Assembly (NCBI RefSeq): GCF_022458985.1 | Contig: NC_061789.1 | Location: 18,022,357-18,086,356 of the forward strand | Length of the DNA: 64,000 nt | DNA from: Mugil cephalus | Taxonomy: Eukaryota; Chordata; Actinopteri; Mugiliformes; Mugilidae | Direction of reading: 5' to 3' | Shown here: one piece after another, positions 11,548 to 23,580 of the stretch | Position numbering within the stretch: position 1 is the stretch's first letter | Layout of the letters: each line of letters starts with the position of its first letter | The notes under the pieces: generated by a model | What the model saw: only the letters and a program-made list of their open reading frames with translations | Told to the model about the DNA's origin: nothing | Database searches by the model: none | Position numbers and translations under genes: made by a program

Positions 11548-14500
11548 ATGGGAACGTTAATAATCCGTCTGGGGATAGGTCTTCTCGTTTTCTTTTTGAC
11601 CTCAGCATCCAGTGTCTTCGGTAAGATGTGTTTTTTTATTTTATTTTTTAATCATTCCTCGCGCTAACTTTAAACATGTTCACCTGCTGCTGAGTTGTCC
11701 CGGACCAAAGTTATAGTAGGACACCTCAGTACGCACCGGTCTCTGTTGACGTAGAGTGATCACTATATGATATTCATAAATCTAGATTCATTCACTGTTA
11801 GATGGCTTGAATCCCGCGACAATGCGGTTGAATCTGCGCCCCTACGCTGGACCTTTCTCCACCTTTCCTTATAAGGGGCTGAAAAAAGTCGTGAGCGAAT
11901 TTCCCGTCCACGGACTCCACGGTACTCAAGAGACAAGTCGAGATTACATTGATCGCCGCACACTAAATGCGTGATTGCGGTTTGGTTGTGGAATACTTTT
12001 GTCTTCTCTGAAATAAACTGTCTGAATGCAGTCTAATTAGGAATAAGATAAAGTCTGTCAATAAATGAAACAACTGAAAACCCTTAAACTGTAGTAAATA
12101 AGTTGTGTATTCGCGCCAGGGTGCCGTGAATGGCAAGGACGCCGGTGTTTTCAGGCACATAATTAATAGTTAAAATAAATATGATAATGTTTTCATTTCA
12201 TTGTCAGATTGCTGATGTTTTATTCAAATTTACCAATTAACACTGTTTCACTGCTGAACCTCAGTGGGCCACACCCTGGGGCCATGTAGGATAACTCAAA
12301 AGTTTGGAATTCATTTGTCTTACATGACACATTTAATGCAGCTTGAAATAATTAATTTAATGTGTGAGCTGCAAGTATTAGCAAAAGGCCTGTATGATGG
12401 TATCTGGATTTGCGTCAAAAGAGCTTCCTGTCAATGTAACGCTGATTCAGTGTTATCTATATACAGCAGCTCACTTCTTTTTTTCTTTCTTTTTTCACTT
12501 GTCTGGGTGATATTATCACAGGTTCCAACATATGCACATCCAGAGGAGTCACCACTTGTCGAGCCTGCCTAGCCGTTCACCCCAGCTGTGCATGGTGCTC
12601 TCAAGAGGTAAAAACACATACATTGTCTCGTAGCTCCTCCCATTCATGGCTGCTTGAAGCAAGTTTGAACAAAACCTGATTCCCCCACTGCACTCCTCTA
12701 TTTGTCATCCATTGATGTCTCTTCTCTGTATCTTAAATCGCTGTCGGTATGAGCATATTTCTTCTAGATTTGATCACAATGTGCTCAGCAGAATGGATGC
12801 GGTTGTTTTAGGTCTTTGGGAAGGGGGGGTCCGGCACTTCTCGCTGCGACCTAAAACAGAATCTGGTGAAAGGAGGCTGCAGCCAGGCATCTCTGGAGTT
12901 TCCCTCCAGCACCTTGACTGTTGAGGAGAATAAACCACTCAGCGGCAAGGCATCGGGTGTGACTGATGATGTCACACAGATCAACCCTCAGAAACTCCGT
13001 ATGGTATTAAGACCAGGTTTGTCCACACCCACTAGAAATCATCAATAAGAATACCCACAGGATCTGATACTTCCCAAGACCAGATACATTCAGTGGTTGC
13101 ATTATGAAGACAGAAAATGAGGGCTATTATTATTGCTCTAGTGGCTTGAACTGCTTAATAATATTTAAGTTTAATTTCAGTGCAGTTAATCGGTTTCATC
13201 ATCTTCTCCAATTGTGTGGCCCTCTTATCTTCCCCCCTCAGGTGATGCCAAGCTTTTCACTGTGTCTGTGAAACAAGTGGCAGATTACCCCGTGGACCTC
13301 TACTACCTGATGGATCTCTCATACTCAATGAAAGATGATTTGGAGCGCCTACGCACCCTGGGCAATGAGCTAGCTTTAACCATGGGCCGGACCACAAGCA
13401 ACCTGCGCATGGGCTTTGGTGCCTTTGTGGACAAGACCACATCCCCCTACATGTATATGTTCCCCCCAGAGGCAGTTACAAACCCTTGCTTCAGGTAGGA
13501 AGGGAGAATATGGTTGGGGCAGAAGTATTATTGCATTCTGAGAAAACCTGTCCATCTATGTTTAACAGCCACAATTATTTCACCTTTCCTTTTTCACCTT
13601 TCCAATGTAAACAGGATTGGGACCGATTGCCATCGTCAGTTTTCGTTCAAGAACGTGTTGTCACTGACAGAGACGGTAGCTCGCTTCACTGAGGAGGTGG
13701 AGAAACAGCAGGTTTCTAGAAATAGGGACGCTTCGGAGGGTGGATTTGATGCCATCATGCAGGCTGTAGTATGCAAGGTATTCAAAAAAAAAAAATAGAA
13801 TCAGATGCAGAAAAACATGCTCATTGATGTGCAAAACATGTGCTTGTGCATGCATACAGTACACATTTGACTGTCTTAAATGTGTCACATTTATTTATGC
13901 GTTTGTCATCATTAGGACAAAATTGGCTGGCGTCCAGATGCCTCTCACCTTCTGGTGTTTACCACTGATGACAAAAGTCACACTGCTCTGGATGGACGTT
14001 TTGCAGGCATCGTCCAGCCCAATGACGGACAGTGTCACCTTGATAACGAGGATACGTACAACAACTCAACTGTGCTGGTAAATGGAGACATTTAAGTACA
14101 CCATTAATTCAACTGTGACTGGTTTTAAGAGCATTTGGAGTGATTCATTATTTCCATGATAATGCTTCCTGCGTCTACCAGGACTATCCCTCTTTGGCAC
14201 TCATGATGGAGAAAATGTCTGAAAACAACATTAATTTAGTTTTTGCGGTGACTGAGTCTGTGGTTCCGCTTTACAAGGTAAACAAAGTGAACTAATCGTA
14301 CCACAGCATTAATGTATTATCAGTGTCGAATAAGTAAATAAAATCAAAAAAACTCAATAATGTCACGTTTCTCCTGCCAGGAGTACAGTATGCTCATTCC
14401 AGGCGCAGTTGTGGGAAAGCTGTCTCGTGATTCCGGGAATGTTATCCAGCTAATTGAGACAGCCTACGCGGTAAGAACTGCCAGAAAATAATTATATGTC

Positions 14501-17500
14501 CAAATGCATTCTCAATTACATTTGAATGTGTGCGACAACTAAACAAAAAACAACCCATGTAATTGATAACTTTATGTAGAACATTCGCTCTAAAGTGGAG
14601 CTGGAGCTGTTGGGAGTCCCAGAGGAGTTGAACCTCTCCTTCAATGCCACCTGCGTAGGTGGAGAGGTCATCCGTGGACTCAAATCCTGCTCTGGCCTCA
14701 AGATTGGAGACACTGTACGTATCGGCAGAGATGGTGATATGTCTCATCCACGTGCAGCTTTGCATCTGGTGCTCACAGACGCGTTTCCTCTTCTTCAGGT
14801 GTCTTTCAGTGTAGAGGCTCAGCTGACCCACTGCCCCAGCAAGAAGAGCCACACATTCACCATCAAACCTGTGGGCTTCAAGGACTCCCTGCAGATTACG
14901 GTGGACTTTGCCTGTGGTTGCGACTGTGAGTCAACGGCACAAAAGAATAGCCCCTTCTGCAACAATGGCAACGGGACCTTTGAGTGTGGCGTTTGCCAGT
15001 GTAACGACGGTCGCCTGGGCCCGCGATGCGAGTGCTCAGTAGAGGACTACAATCCTACTGATGATGACAACTGCATCCAACCACCAACCAGCCGCGTGTG
15101 CAGCGGAAGAGGCGACTGTCTGTGTGGACAGTGCTCCTGCCACTTGAATGAGTTTGGTCAGGTGTGGGGAAAGTACTGTGAATGTGACAACTTCAACTGC
15201 CTGCGCTCCAAAGGGGCTCTGTGCTCCGGTGAGTACATACAATTTGTTACATCAGGAGTGTTTCGGCTTTGCCAACAGCACTTGAGCATTTTGATAAGAC
15301 ATAAACGAGGAAGAGCTCAATGGATTTGACAGAGAAATGACAAGTACAAAAAGCCTTTAATGGCACCATGAGACCAGCACTCATTACTGAATAAATGGAT
15401 AGAAGTTGTTAAACAACTAGAGCAAAAACAATTCAACCAAACTATGAAAAAACATAGATTTTTCTCATTAGTGTTCTCACTGACTTGGTGTGGTGGAGTC
15501 AAATGGTGTGTAAAAGTCCGTACTATTATCACAAAGTTAAACCAGGAAATGGGTTGTAGCTCGATAAGTTGTTCTTGGTGACTAATGCAGGAAAGATGAT
15601 GTTGCTCTTTCCTTCCTTTCCCCCTCTCTGAGGCCTCATCTTAGCACAATGGGAGGTAGTTTGTTCTTGTATATCTCAGTTTGTAAACATTCACGTCTTA
15701 GTTAGTTTACATAGCTTTTAGTGAGCTTGATCAATCAAAATAGACACAATGTCCATTCTTTAATTATCATAGATAATCTGGCTGATAAACATAACCACTG
15801 CTGCTTACAAATGAGCAATTCTCTGTCAGGCCTGTAAACGAATAGTCGATCTAGACACACCCGATCGCTGCAGTGCTGCATGATGTGTTCTCACTCCCCA
15901 TTACAAGTCTGCACAGCTCAGTGCAGTTACTCAATTACATCGATAAAACTTTAATAGGCTCTGTCACTGGGTAGTTTAATGTAATAGCAGTTTGGATATA
16001 TGAGTGTGAAGAAAGACACTGAGCTATGGTGGAGAATGGCAGAATTTTATCTTTGCATACATTAAGCGGAGCAGACTGTAGCTGTATATGCGAAGTCTGA
16101 CTCAAGTGGAATGAGGAGATTCACATGTTTACATGCCAGACTCAGTCTGTGAACATAGGTGTATGTTTTCTGTTACTATGGCCATGGCAAGGACAGGGAA
16201 ATGATAAATAAAGGCATCTCCTCTTGGACCTGGAAAAAGGTTTATCATCAATCAGGTAATAGCTGTGTCTAACTAAAACACACTGTCAAGTTAAGAGGTT
16301 ACGAAGCAGCTTGTTTGGAGCTGAAGATTAGGATATCTCAGGTCTGTTGCACTGAGTTTGTCGATACTTTATTATAGAAAGACACTTTTATCATTATATT
16401 GGGAGCTGAAATGTCCATACGTTTGAGCAGTGGGTTAGGGTTAGGTTTAGGGTTAGGAATTCTAAGTGCAATGCTCATCAGGTGGCATACGTTATATGAC
16501 CAAAACGATGTAGATATACTGATTTAAATGTACTCATCTCACCTGCATTGTCCTCTAAATTTACCTTTTAAAACTGCACTGAGAAGTTTCCAGGAACGCG
16601 ACATGTATCAACACGAGACACGTCAAGGAGTTTGTCTCAAGAGGGGTTGTTTTTTTACTGAGGAGCTTGGGCTCCCGCACTCACCTGCACACACAATGAC
16701 ATAACCTGTATAAGACTAGCCACAAAGCTCAGCTGCAGTGTCTCAGCGCAGTCGTAATGTTGTCTTAAAAAGAACAACTAGCAATTGGCCCCGGTTCAAT
16801 TGAAGCTACAGAGACAAAAGGAGTTCCATCTCTGTGATATCCCCTGGGGCTGTGTGTTTCTTCCACTGCTGAGAGGCTGTGGGACCGGAGCAGGGCCAGG
16901 GAGCAGGAGTCAGCAAGTACAGCCTCAGGTCCCATAAATGCAAGAGAAGAGAGAACGGGAAAGTTTGCATTCCTCTGTTGGCAATTTTCCTGACCTCATT
17001 CCTCTCCAGCATGTGTCTCTCCACACTTCCCTATAGTATCCCTTTAACTGCTTGTCCTTTCATTGTGTTAAACTTCACTAAAGCTCTGGCATGTGATTAA
17101 TGGACAGGATTACTGTGCAGTCTCATGGGGGGGAGCAATCTAAAAGAAATCCCCTTCGTGTATATATAAATCAACTACAACTAATGGGAAAAAGACGATG
17201 ACGTCAGCTATCGTCCCAAAAGTGACTCAGAGTTTTTTGTTTGTTACATGTCTCAAATGTTATCTTACTGAAAGAGTAAGAAAGATTGTTCACTGAATGT
17301 ACTGCCAAGCCTTTTATGTGAGGCCGTTAACCATTAACACCACCAGTAACCACATCTCATTCTAGCCCTGCCACAAACACAGTCCTAAAGAGAAGATTAG
17401 CCGAGTGGATCCTGGGGGAATTGCTTCTTCGATTTTACAACTGTAGATGATTTGTTTTCCGTTGTGAAATTAGGGACCATTGGACCAACCCTTTGTGTCA

Positions 17501-20500
17501 TTTAATGCCCCCCTCCCACACCCCCTCACCCCCCTTCCCGATGATCCTGCCGGGCTGTGACTCACTTTGCTCTTAGTCATCCATTGCCAAATCCTGTTTA
17601 GTATCCTGCTAAGAACGTTGCAATCTCTGGGGCCTTGCCGTTGTTTCTGAGGGTAGCTTAGTGTGTTGACGTGAGGTGTCTCAGCCATCTGGGGAGGAAA
17701 GCTCACCCCCACGTCCCGTCAGCAAATGACAGCTAACACGCTTCCTAGAATGACCTGGCCTCTGTGCTTTCACTTGCTTCTGTGGACACTCGTAATGAGA
17801 TCAAGAACCTCAGACTGTAACTTCAGTTACAGAATTACACAAAGGGGACACTTGAAATAGATGGCATTGGTTGTTTTCATATCCAGGGGCTTTTTTGTTT
17901 TAATTTAATAAATCAGTTCATCAATTAATCAATCACAACCAACTAATTGTAGAACAGATGACATTCTAATTTTTGAAAAGGTGTCAAATTATAGATAAGT
18001 GGCCAAATCAGTAACTCCAAAAGCTGGTGATTACATGTTTGCAGACAAGTCCAGAGATTTGCCTGAGCATGCATCAAGTGTTTCAAAACACTGGTTAATA
18101 GGCAACACATTTACAAGCACTGTGGAGATGAAACAATAGAACAATAAAGCACAGACCAACACTCGTCCTCATCCTGTTCAAACAGATTCATTAAGTACAA
18201 CAAGTACACAACACACACAACACACACACACAGACACACACACACACACTAATGCAGTTGTGCAATATGTACTTTTTAATTTTGCTTGCCAAGCCCCACC
18301 CATGTACTTGTGGATGTTCAAAATATTTTTGAAAGGACTTCAGGGTCAGACATAACACTTAATACTCACAGGACGACTGTTTCCTGTCATTCTTTCAGAT
18401 CACGGAAAGTGTAACTGTGGCTTCTGCCAGTGCGATGCAGGCTGGAAAGGAGAAAGCTGTAACTGCACCACACGCACAGACACCTGCATGTCCAACACCG
18501 GCATACTTTGCAGTGGCAGGGGTTACTGCGAGTGTGGAGTCTGTCAGTGCACTCAGCCCGGTGCCTACGGAGTCACCTGTGAGAAATGCCCCATCTGTCC
18601 TGATTCCTGCACTATAAAAAAGTGAGTGTTCGAAGGAACTGGACAAAATGACGCATCAAAACTGTTTCTTTCTCAGTGACACAGTATGTTTCATACAGCA
18701 CATCATTTACAACATAAGTTTTGTCCTAAGGATATCATTACAGGTAAGGTCATGGGGTTTATTTCAATAAATGCGCTAAGCAAATTATGTACAGTCTACC
18801 ATGAATTTAGTTCATTGTAAATCTTGTATCCAAAATTTTTTATTTGATGTGATGGGGCTTCAATAAGGAAACTCATGGAATGTCAATGGAAGTGCATCGT
18901 CCTTTGAGGATCTTTAATACTATAAAGTCGTTACACAAACTGCCTTACTGCAAGTTCATCTGTTTTAAATGACTAAAAACACCCCTTTTCTCTAACTTAA
19001 AGAACATATAAAAGGTGATAACAAAATCTTATAAATAAAACCCTTTAGTGGATACAATGTCTTCCACTGGCTCACACTGGCCTTGTAACAGTACTAAAAC
19101 TAGAAAGTGTGAAACAAAAATGTATTTACCATCAATACACGATCAATACATATACAACGACCAGACATAACATTATGACCGCATTCCTAATGTTGTGTAG
19201 GTCTCCTTTGTGCCTTGAAAACCATTCTGACTCTTCAGACTCTGGTGTCTGGAAATGGAATGTCGTTAGTGGGTCTTTTGGAGTGTAGGAGGAGGGGATC
19301 TCTTTGGATCAGGCTTGTTCCGGTGCATCCCGCAGACTTGAATTTGGAGGCCAGGTCAACACCTTGTGCTGTTCTTCATGTTTATTAGTTGTTCATACAC
19401 TGTTTTTTGTGTGTGTGTGTGTGTGTGTGTGCCTGTGTCAGGCTGCCATCAAGGAGTGTCATTACTATGGGGTGGGGGTGTCTGGTCTGGTCTGGTCTGG
19501 TCTAGGTGGGTGCTACATGTCTAAATAACATCCACATGAATGCCAGGTCCAAAGGTTTCCCGCCAGAACAATGAATTGTCACAAGATGGTCAGTGCTGTT
19601 TACGTCTCCTGTCTGGTTTTAATGTTATGCCTGATCAGTATACATGCATCGTTATCCATGGTAATCAGCAATGGCTGGTCAGCTGAACAACTCGTTTTGC
19701 CATCTTCAGCCGCTACAGCTTGGTAGGAAAACATTCTGATGGAGTCAGTTTCACTTTCAACATTCCGAGATGTTAGCACAAACTGCTCCCCCGCATATTT
19801 TATTTGACAGATTAAGGTGTAGTGCTATGTGAAAGGTCAAACATGTACGAACTTTCTACGTGCTTATCTTTTTGTGTGTGGAAACTGAACCACATAACTG
19901 AACTGCAGTCAAAAAGAACCAATTCACGCATCCACTGGTAGAGGGAGAACCGGTGGTGTACACTGTACAAGGGTAAAAGTGTGTGATTGTGTTTGCAGGG
20001 AGTGTGTTGAGTGTCAGCACTTCAAGAGAGGACAGTATGCCAAGGACAACACCTGCAACCGATTCTGCAAGGACGAAATTCAAGTAGTAGATAAACTGGG
20101 TGAGAACTCGCCTCGCTGCTATATGCTGTGATCCTATTATCATGTGATAATGTTAAACTGTTCCACTCCTGCTCCTAATGAACAGCGACTGAAATATGCA
20201 CTCATCTTATACGTCTCATGATCCTTATCCCCCAGCCTTCCGTGAAAAGTCAATGAACTGCTCATACAAAGATGACGAAGGCTGCGTGGAGCACTTCCAG
20301 TATTATGAAGATGACAGCGGCAAATCCATTCTGTTTGTGGAAAAAGAACCAGGTACTGTAAGAGTTTTGTGTGGATGTATGGGACATTTTAACAGCCACC
20401 GAAGTGGGCGTTATGATAGAGGTGCATTATGAAGACAGAATAGTGGGTTCTTAAATAAGTGACATTTCGGTCTGTTTCTGGCAGACCATGGCAACAGGGG

Positions 20501-21133
20501 AACAGCGTGTGCACCTAGCAATGTGTTATTATTATCAAAAGAGCATATTAGACAGTTTCCCACAGCTACGGACTACTCACACCACAGAATATTAGACACA
20601 TAGTGATGAAGTTCCATATTACTGGGGAATTATGTGTGGCATGTTAGAGTGCAGGAGTGGCTTAGCTTCATTCATTCTCCGCTAATTAGCAAACAGAACT
20701 GAATCCAGCACTAGACATGAGCTCTCCTTCACTGCCTGTCCCTCTTCCTGTCCCTTGTCTCTCAGTGTGCCCTGAGGGTCCAGACATCTTGGTCGTGCTC
20801 CTGTCGGTGGCCGGAGCCATTCTGCTGCTCGGCCTCGCTGTCCTCCTCATCTGGAAGCTGTTGGTCAGCATCCACGATCGCAGGGAATTCGCCAAGTTTG
20901 AGGAGGAGAGAGCCAAAGCCACATGGGAAACGGTGAGAAATATCTACTACTAAAACACTAACAGCTTCTTGTCCACTGAAATACTACCAATGTAACGACC
21001 GAACATGACTGCCTTCTAAACCATATTTGGATTTATACATCATGACCTGTGCTTTTTCATTTCCCAGGCTAACAATCCTCTGTATAAAGGTGCCACCTCC
21101 ACCTTTACCAACGTAACATACCGAGGCCAGTAA
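11548..21133 (+). CDS. itgb3: Integrin beta-3 subunit
   Basis: Beta-3 pairs with alpha-IIb or alpha-V in RGD-binding adhesion receptors for fibrinogen and vitronectin. The coding exons are 11548-11620, 12522-12607, 12812-13016, 13242-13494, 13615-13777, 13916-14077, 14182-14277, 14381-14470, 14580-14714, 14799-15228, 18399-18621, 19999-20099, 20236-20352, 20766-20932 and 21068-21133. All phases agree and give 788 residues, the human length. In order there are a signal peptide (1-24), a cysteine-rich PSI domain, hybrid and I-like domains with the metal site D146-x-S148-x-S150 and D153/D154, four cysteine-rich EGF repeats, the beta-tail domain, a transmembrane helix at about 719-741 and a cytoplasmic tail. 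The tail has [24 protein letters not shown] at 770-773 and NVTY at 782-785. It matches beta-3 and not beta-6, whose tail differs. Compared with human, the PSI loop has a 3-residue longer Gly-rich insertion and the specificity loop is changed. Whether this is the a or b copy is unknown. Confidence 0.93.
16432..16458. repeat. Short telomere-like (TTAGGG) repeat
   Basis: Four imperfect TTAGGG-type units (gggttagggttaggtttagg and onwards) lie in itgb3 intron 10. It is short and internal, so it does not mark a chromosome end. Confidence 0.8.
18205..18250. repeat. CA-rich microsatellite
   Basis: A run of about 46 bases of interrupted (CA)n lies about 150 bases before the acceptor of itgb3 exon 11. 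Such tracts vary in length between individuals. Confidence 0.9.
19151..19642 (-). mobile_element. Internally deleted Tc1/mariner-type element in itgb3 intron 11
   Basis: The ends are inverted repeats. The left end begins tatacaacgaccagacataa then cattatgacc, and the right end reads aatgttatgcctgatcagta then ta, which is its imperfect reverse complement. The inside keeps phrases typical of a widespread fish Tc1/mariner family in antisense orientation, such as cctaatgttgtgtaggtc, aatttggaggccaggtcaac and aacatccacatgaatgcca. At under 500 bp it has lost most of the transposase and cannot move by itself. It has gained a (GT)n tract (19409-19432) and four TCTGG units (19481-19500). Confidence 0.8.
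19409..19432. repeat. (GT)n microsatellite inside the transposon relic
   Basis: About twelve GT units interrupt the Tc1-type relic in itgb3 intron 11. A short TCTGG pentamer array follows at 19481-19500. Confidence 0.9.
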
Positions 21134-21540
21134 CTGCTGAATGCGATGGAGGGAATCTCAGGGGTCATCGACAGAGTGGGAATGTAGCAGCACAGAAATG
21201 AATTGGAAAATGCTTTACACTGTCATGTGCCCAGCTACTGAAGAGCGGTAATTGCTATTGACAACATGATGCAACAATTTTACATACTGTAAAAAACGGT
21301 TGCAGCTGTTCACATATAAGTCACAGGTGGTTTGGGTTTCTGCTGACATGACTGTAGCACGCACTTACTGCTGAACATGCATTTATGCAGGAGTTCATTA
21401 TTGTAAACTTCTACGCTGTCACTCTGCAATATTTGTTGTTTTATGTTGTTGATGTTGTTGTGTTGTTTTTGCCTATTTGTTGAATATGTCCCTGATTACC
21501 TTATTTCTTTTTAATTAAACAGAGCGTGGATCAATCATAG
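21134..21540 (+). other. itgb3 3' UTR with polyadenylation signal
   Basis: The stretch after the itgb3 stop is non-coding and TG-rich near its end. The variant polyadenylation signal attaaa at 21514-21519, followed by a GT-rich area upstream and a cleavage zone, is the first good candidate for the transcript end. A longer form is possible. Confidence 0.6.
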
Positions 21541-21867
21541 AGCAGTTTAGCATTTTACCTAAAATACATACCATAGCATTTTGTTATCAAGGTATTAAGA
21601 CGGCAGGCTTCGTGTGCATGACAACTGTCCTTTTTCTCCAAACACGCAGCACAGTGGTAACAGCTGGTGGTAAAAAAATATGTTTAACCACTTAACTGCA
21701 ACCTCAGTGTGTGCAGACCAGGTTTGCAGGAAACTTTGTGGTAGGTTTTGCCTGAAATGAAACCGACAAACAAATGCCACACCTAACTGGCAGGTGTTGT
21801 GCTTAATATATATTTATATCAGATTTTATTGCACAACAAATGACATGCGTGTCATCTCTGACAGTGT

Positions 21868-22395
21868 TATTGTTCAAGGATTCAAGTGTTTTTATTTGTC
21901 ATCTGCAACCATACAGAAGCATGAGACGGAACGAAATGATGCACTCAGGTACCGGATCATTTACCATAGCAACTATAATATATAGATACCAAGTAAACAG
22001 CACAGATAAGAATGAAGACAAACAAAATAAAAGATAAATAAAGTGGAAGTATAAATGAAAACGGCAACAAAGCAGCAAGAATTTGAGCAAGTTTGTGCAA
22101 GGAAAACTCAGTTGTGCAATCCACACAGCTTCACCAGAGTTTAACATTCTTACAGCGTCTGCGGAGATACCTCTTGCATCTTCACAACAACATCTTGGAG
22201 TCAGCCCCTCCACAACAACCTCCAGATGTTGATGTTGTTGTGGAGAGGCTGACTCCAAGAGTCCTTCGTGAAGCCTTCACTACCCTGTGTTGAGTGTTGG
22301 CTGCTGTCTGTGTAGGGATGGGCACTGCTTATTGCTGTCAAACTGAACTGCCTCCTGAACAAATAAAGTTATAGAGAATTGGATTGAATTGAAGG
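21868..22395. repeat. Probable interspersed fish repeat with internal hairpin
   Basis: The segment begins with ttcaaggattcaagtgtttt and a stretch like tttgtcatctgcaaccatac, continues with A-rich sequence, and ends with attggattgaattgaag. These phrases recur in fish genomes as I remember them, so I think it is a repeat copy. The class is unknown and no coding part is visible. Confidence 0.4.
22194..22259. repeat. Near-perfect inverted repeat (26-bp arms, 14-base loop)
   Basis: The left arm 22194-22219 and the right arm 22234-22259 are reverse complements over 26 bases with one mismatch. A shorter outer match (cttcac with gtgaag) extends the stem. It lies between itgb3 and mettl2, within what is probably a repeat copy. 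Confidence 0.9.
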
Positions 22396-23539
22396 GAACA
22401 AAATACACTACAATGTAGATATTTTGGTATCACAGCAATCTAACCGCCTCTCAGGATGTAGCCTGCAAGCTCATTTCACAGTTTGTCACACAAAGAGGAT
22501 GCCTACAGAGCTGATTTCACCAACAATCGTATGATCCTTGATGATGTGAACTTTAATCACACCATCACCACTTCCCCCACTTGAGGTAACTTCCTCCAAC
22601 AGCGGTTGTCTGTAACTGTGTCGAAACATGAGTTATGACAGCAGAACAAATATGTGTAATTTCTTCTGAATTTAAAGTCAGTGGAATTTAAAGTTTGCTC
22701 TCACTGTTGTACACTAACAACAGACATGCCTGATAATTGCTAGACTTCTGCCATCTCTTGCATGCAGTGGTCTAAATAATGTGGTGATATCTTCACCACC
22801 AGGAGGGTAGTCAAGATCATTGCTCAGTCAAGATGTTCACTGACGCTGCTTTTGCTGTTCTCAATCTAGTAATAATAATAATAATAAGGTTTCTCTGGGG
22901 TTGCACTCACAATTAAGTTAAATGTGTGTATGGCAGTGTAGAAAAAGCCTGGTTTCCTTACAGTCTATAACACTACTATATAACACAGTGATTGCACTGC
23001 CTTTCACCCTGTGAGTTCGTTTTTGTGTAGGACTCATGGATATGATGTACCTACCTCTGCCTCTAAGCTTCTGTATGCTCTGGATAAAATAAACAAAAAA
23101 AGCGATTATCTGGTTTGTTTGTTGTTGTTCTTTTTTCCGTGGCAACTGGGGCAAATGAACTCGACCACTACCTTGTGCTATCAACTCTAAAGTGCGTCCA
23201 GTGTCGAAGCATTTTTCTCTCCAACAGGTGTGTCTCACTGCGACTGAAACACTCTGACAAATGTCTCCCTCTAGTGTATAAATACTGTACTGCGCTTCCC
23301 TTCCACAGCACACGTGTGGAGGAGAATCCTAGAAGTTCAACAAAGTAGAAAATACGTAAGATATTTCTTGACAATAAAAACAGCGTAATTTATTAACGAA
23401 ACATCCACATGTCGGTGTAATTGTGTTGCATTACCCCACTGATACTTCTTCTATCCAGTATTTCTACGGTTCTGTTTTTGTTTTTTTGTTTTTTTTTTTT
23501 TAACTCCCCGCCGGTTCTTGAATGCACCATAATTAAACG

Positions 23540-23580
23540 TCCGGCCCTTCTTCCGTCGCGTCATTTCCAACATGGCGGCG
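23540..23580 (+). promoter_or_regulatory. mettl2 core promoter elements: ETS site and YY1 site over the start codon
   Basis: cttccg at 23550-23555 is an ETS-family core in reverse orientation. aacatggcggc at 23569-23579 matches the YY1 consensus AAnATGGCGGC and overlaps the start codon. Both are typical of TATA-less housekeeping promoters, where transcription starts only a short way upstream of the ATG. Confidence 0.6.

Larger units (their letters stand above)
15229..18398 (+). other. Large itgb3 intron 10
   Basis: This is the largest intron of the gene, lying between the exon that ends in the first EGF repeats and the exon that continues them. It starts with gtgagt and ends with ttctttcag. 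It contains a telomere-like repeat (16432-16458), a CA-rich microsatellite (18205-18250) and otherwise unique-looking sequence with no coding signal. Confidence 0.85.

Noticed and set aside
14442..14852. Minus-strand open frame opposite itgb3 exons
   Set aside because: It is a shadow of the coding strand and crosses introns.
11548..21133. Integrin gene as itgb6
   Set aside because: The cytoplasmic tail ([30 protein letters not shown]) and the EGF and beta-tail wording follow beta-3. Beta-6 has a longer, different C-terminus.
22194..22259. Calling the hairpin a microRNA gene
   Set aside because: No known mature sequence was recognised, and its setting in a probable repeat makes that call unsafe.
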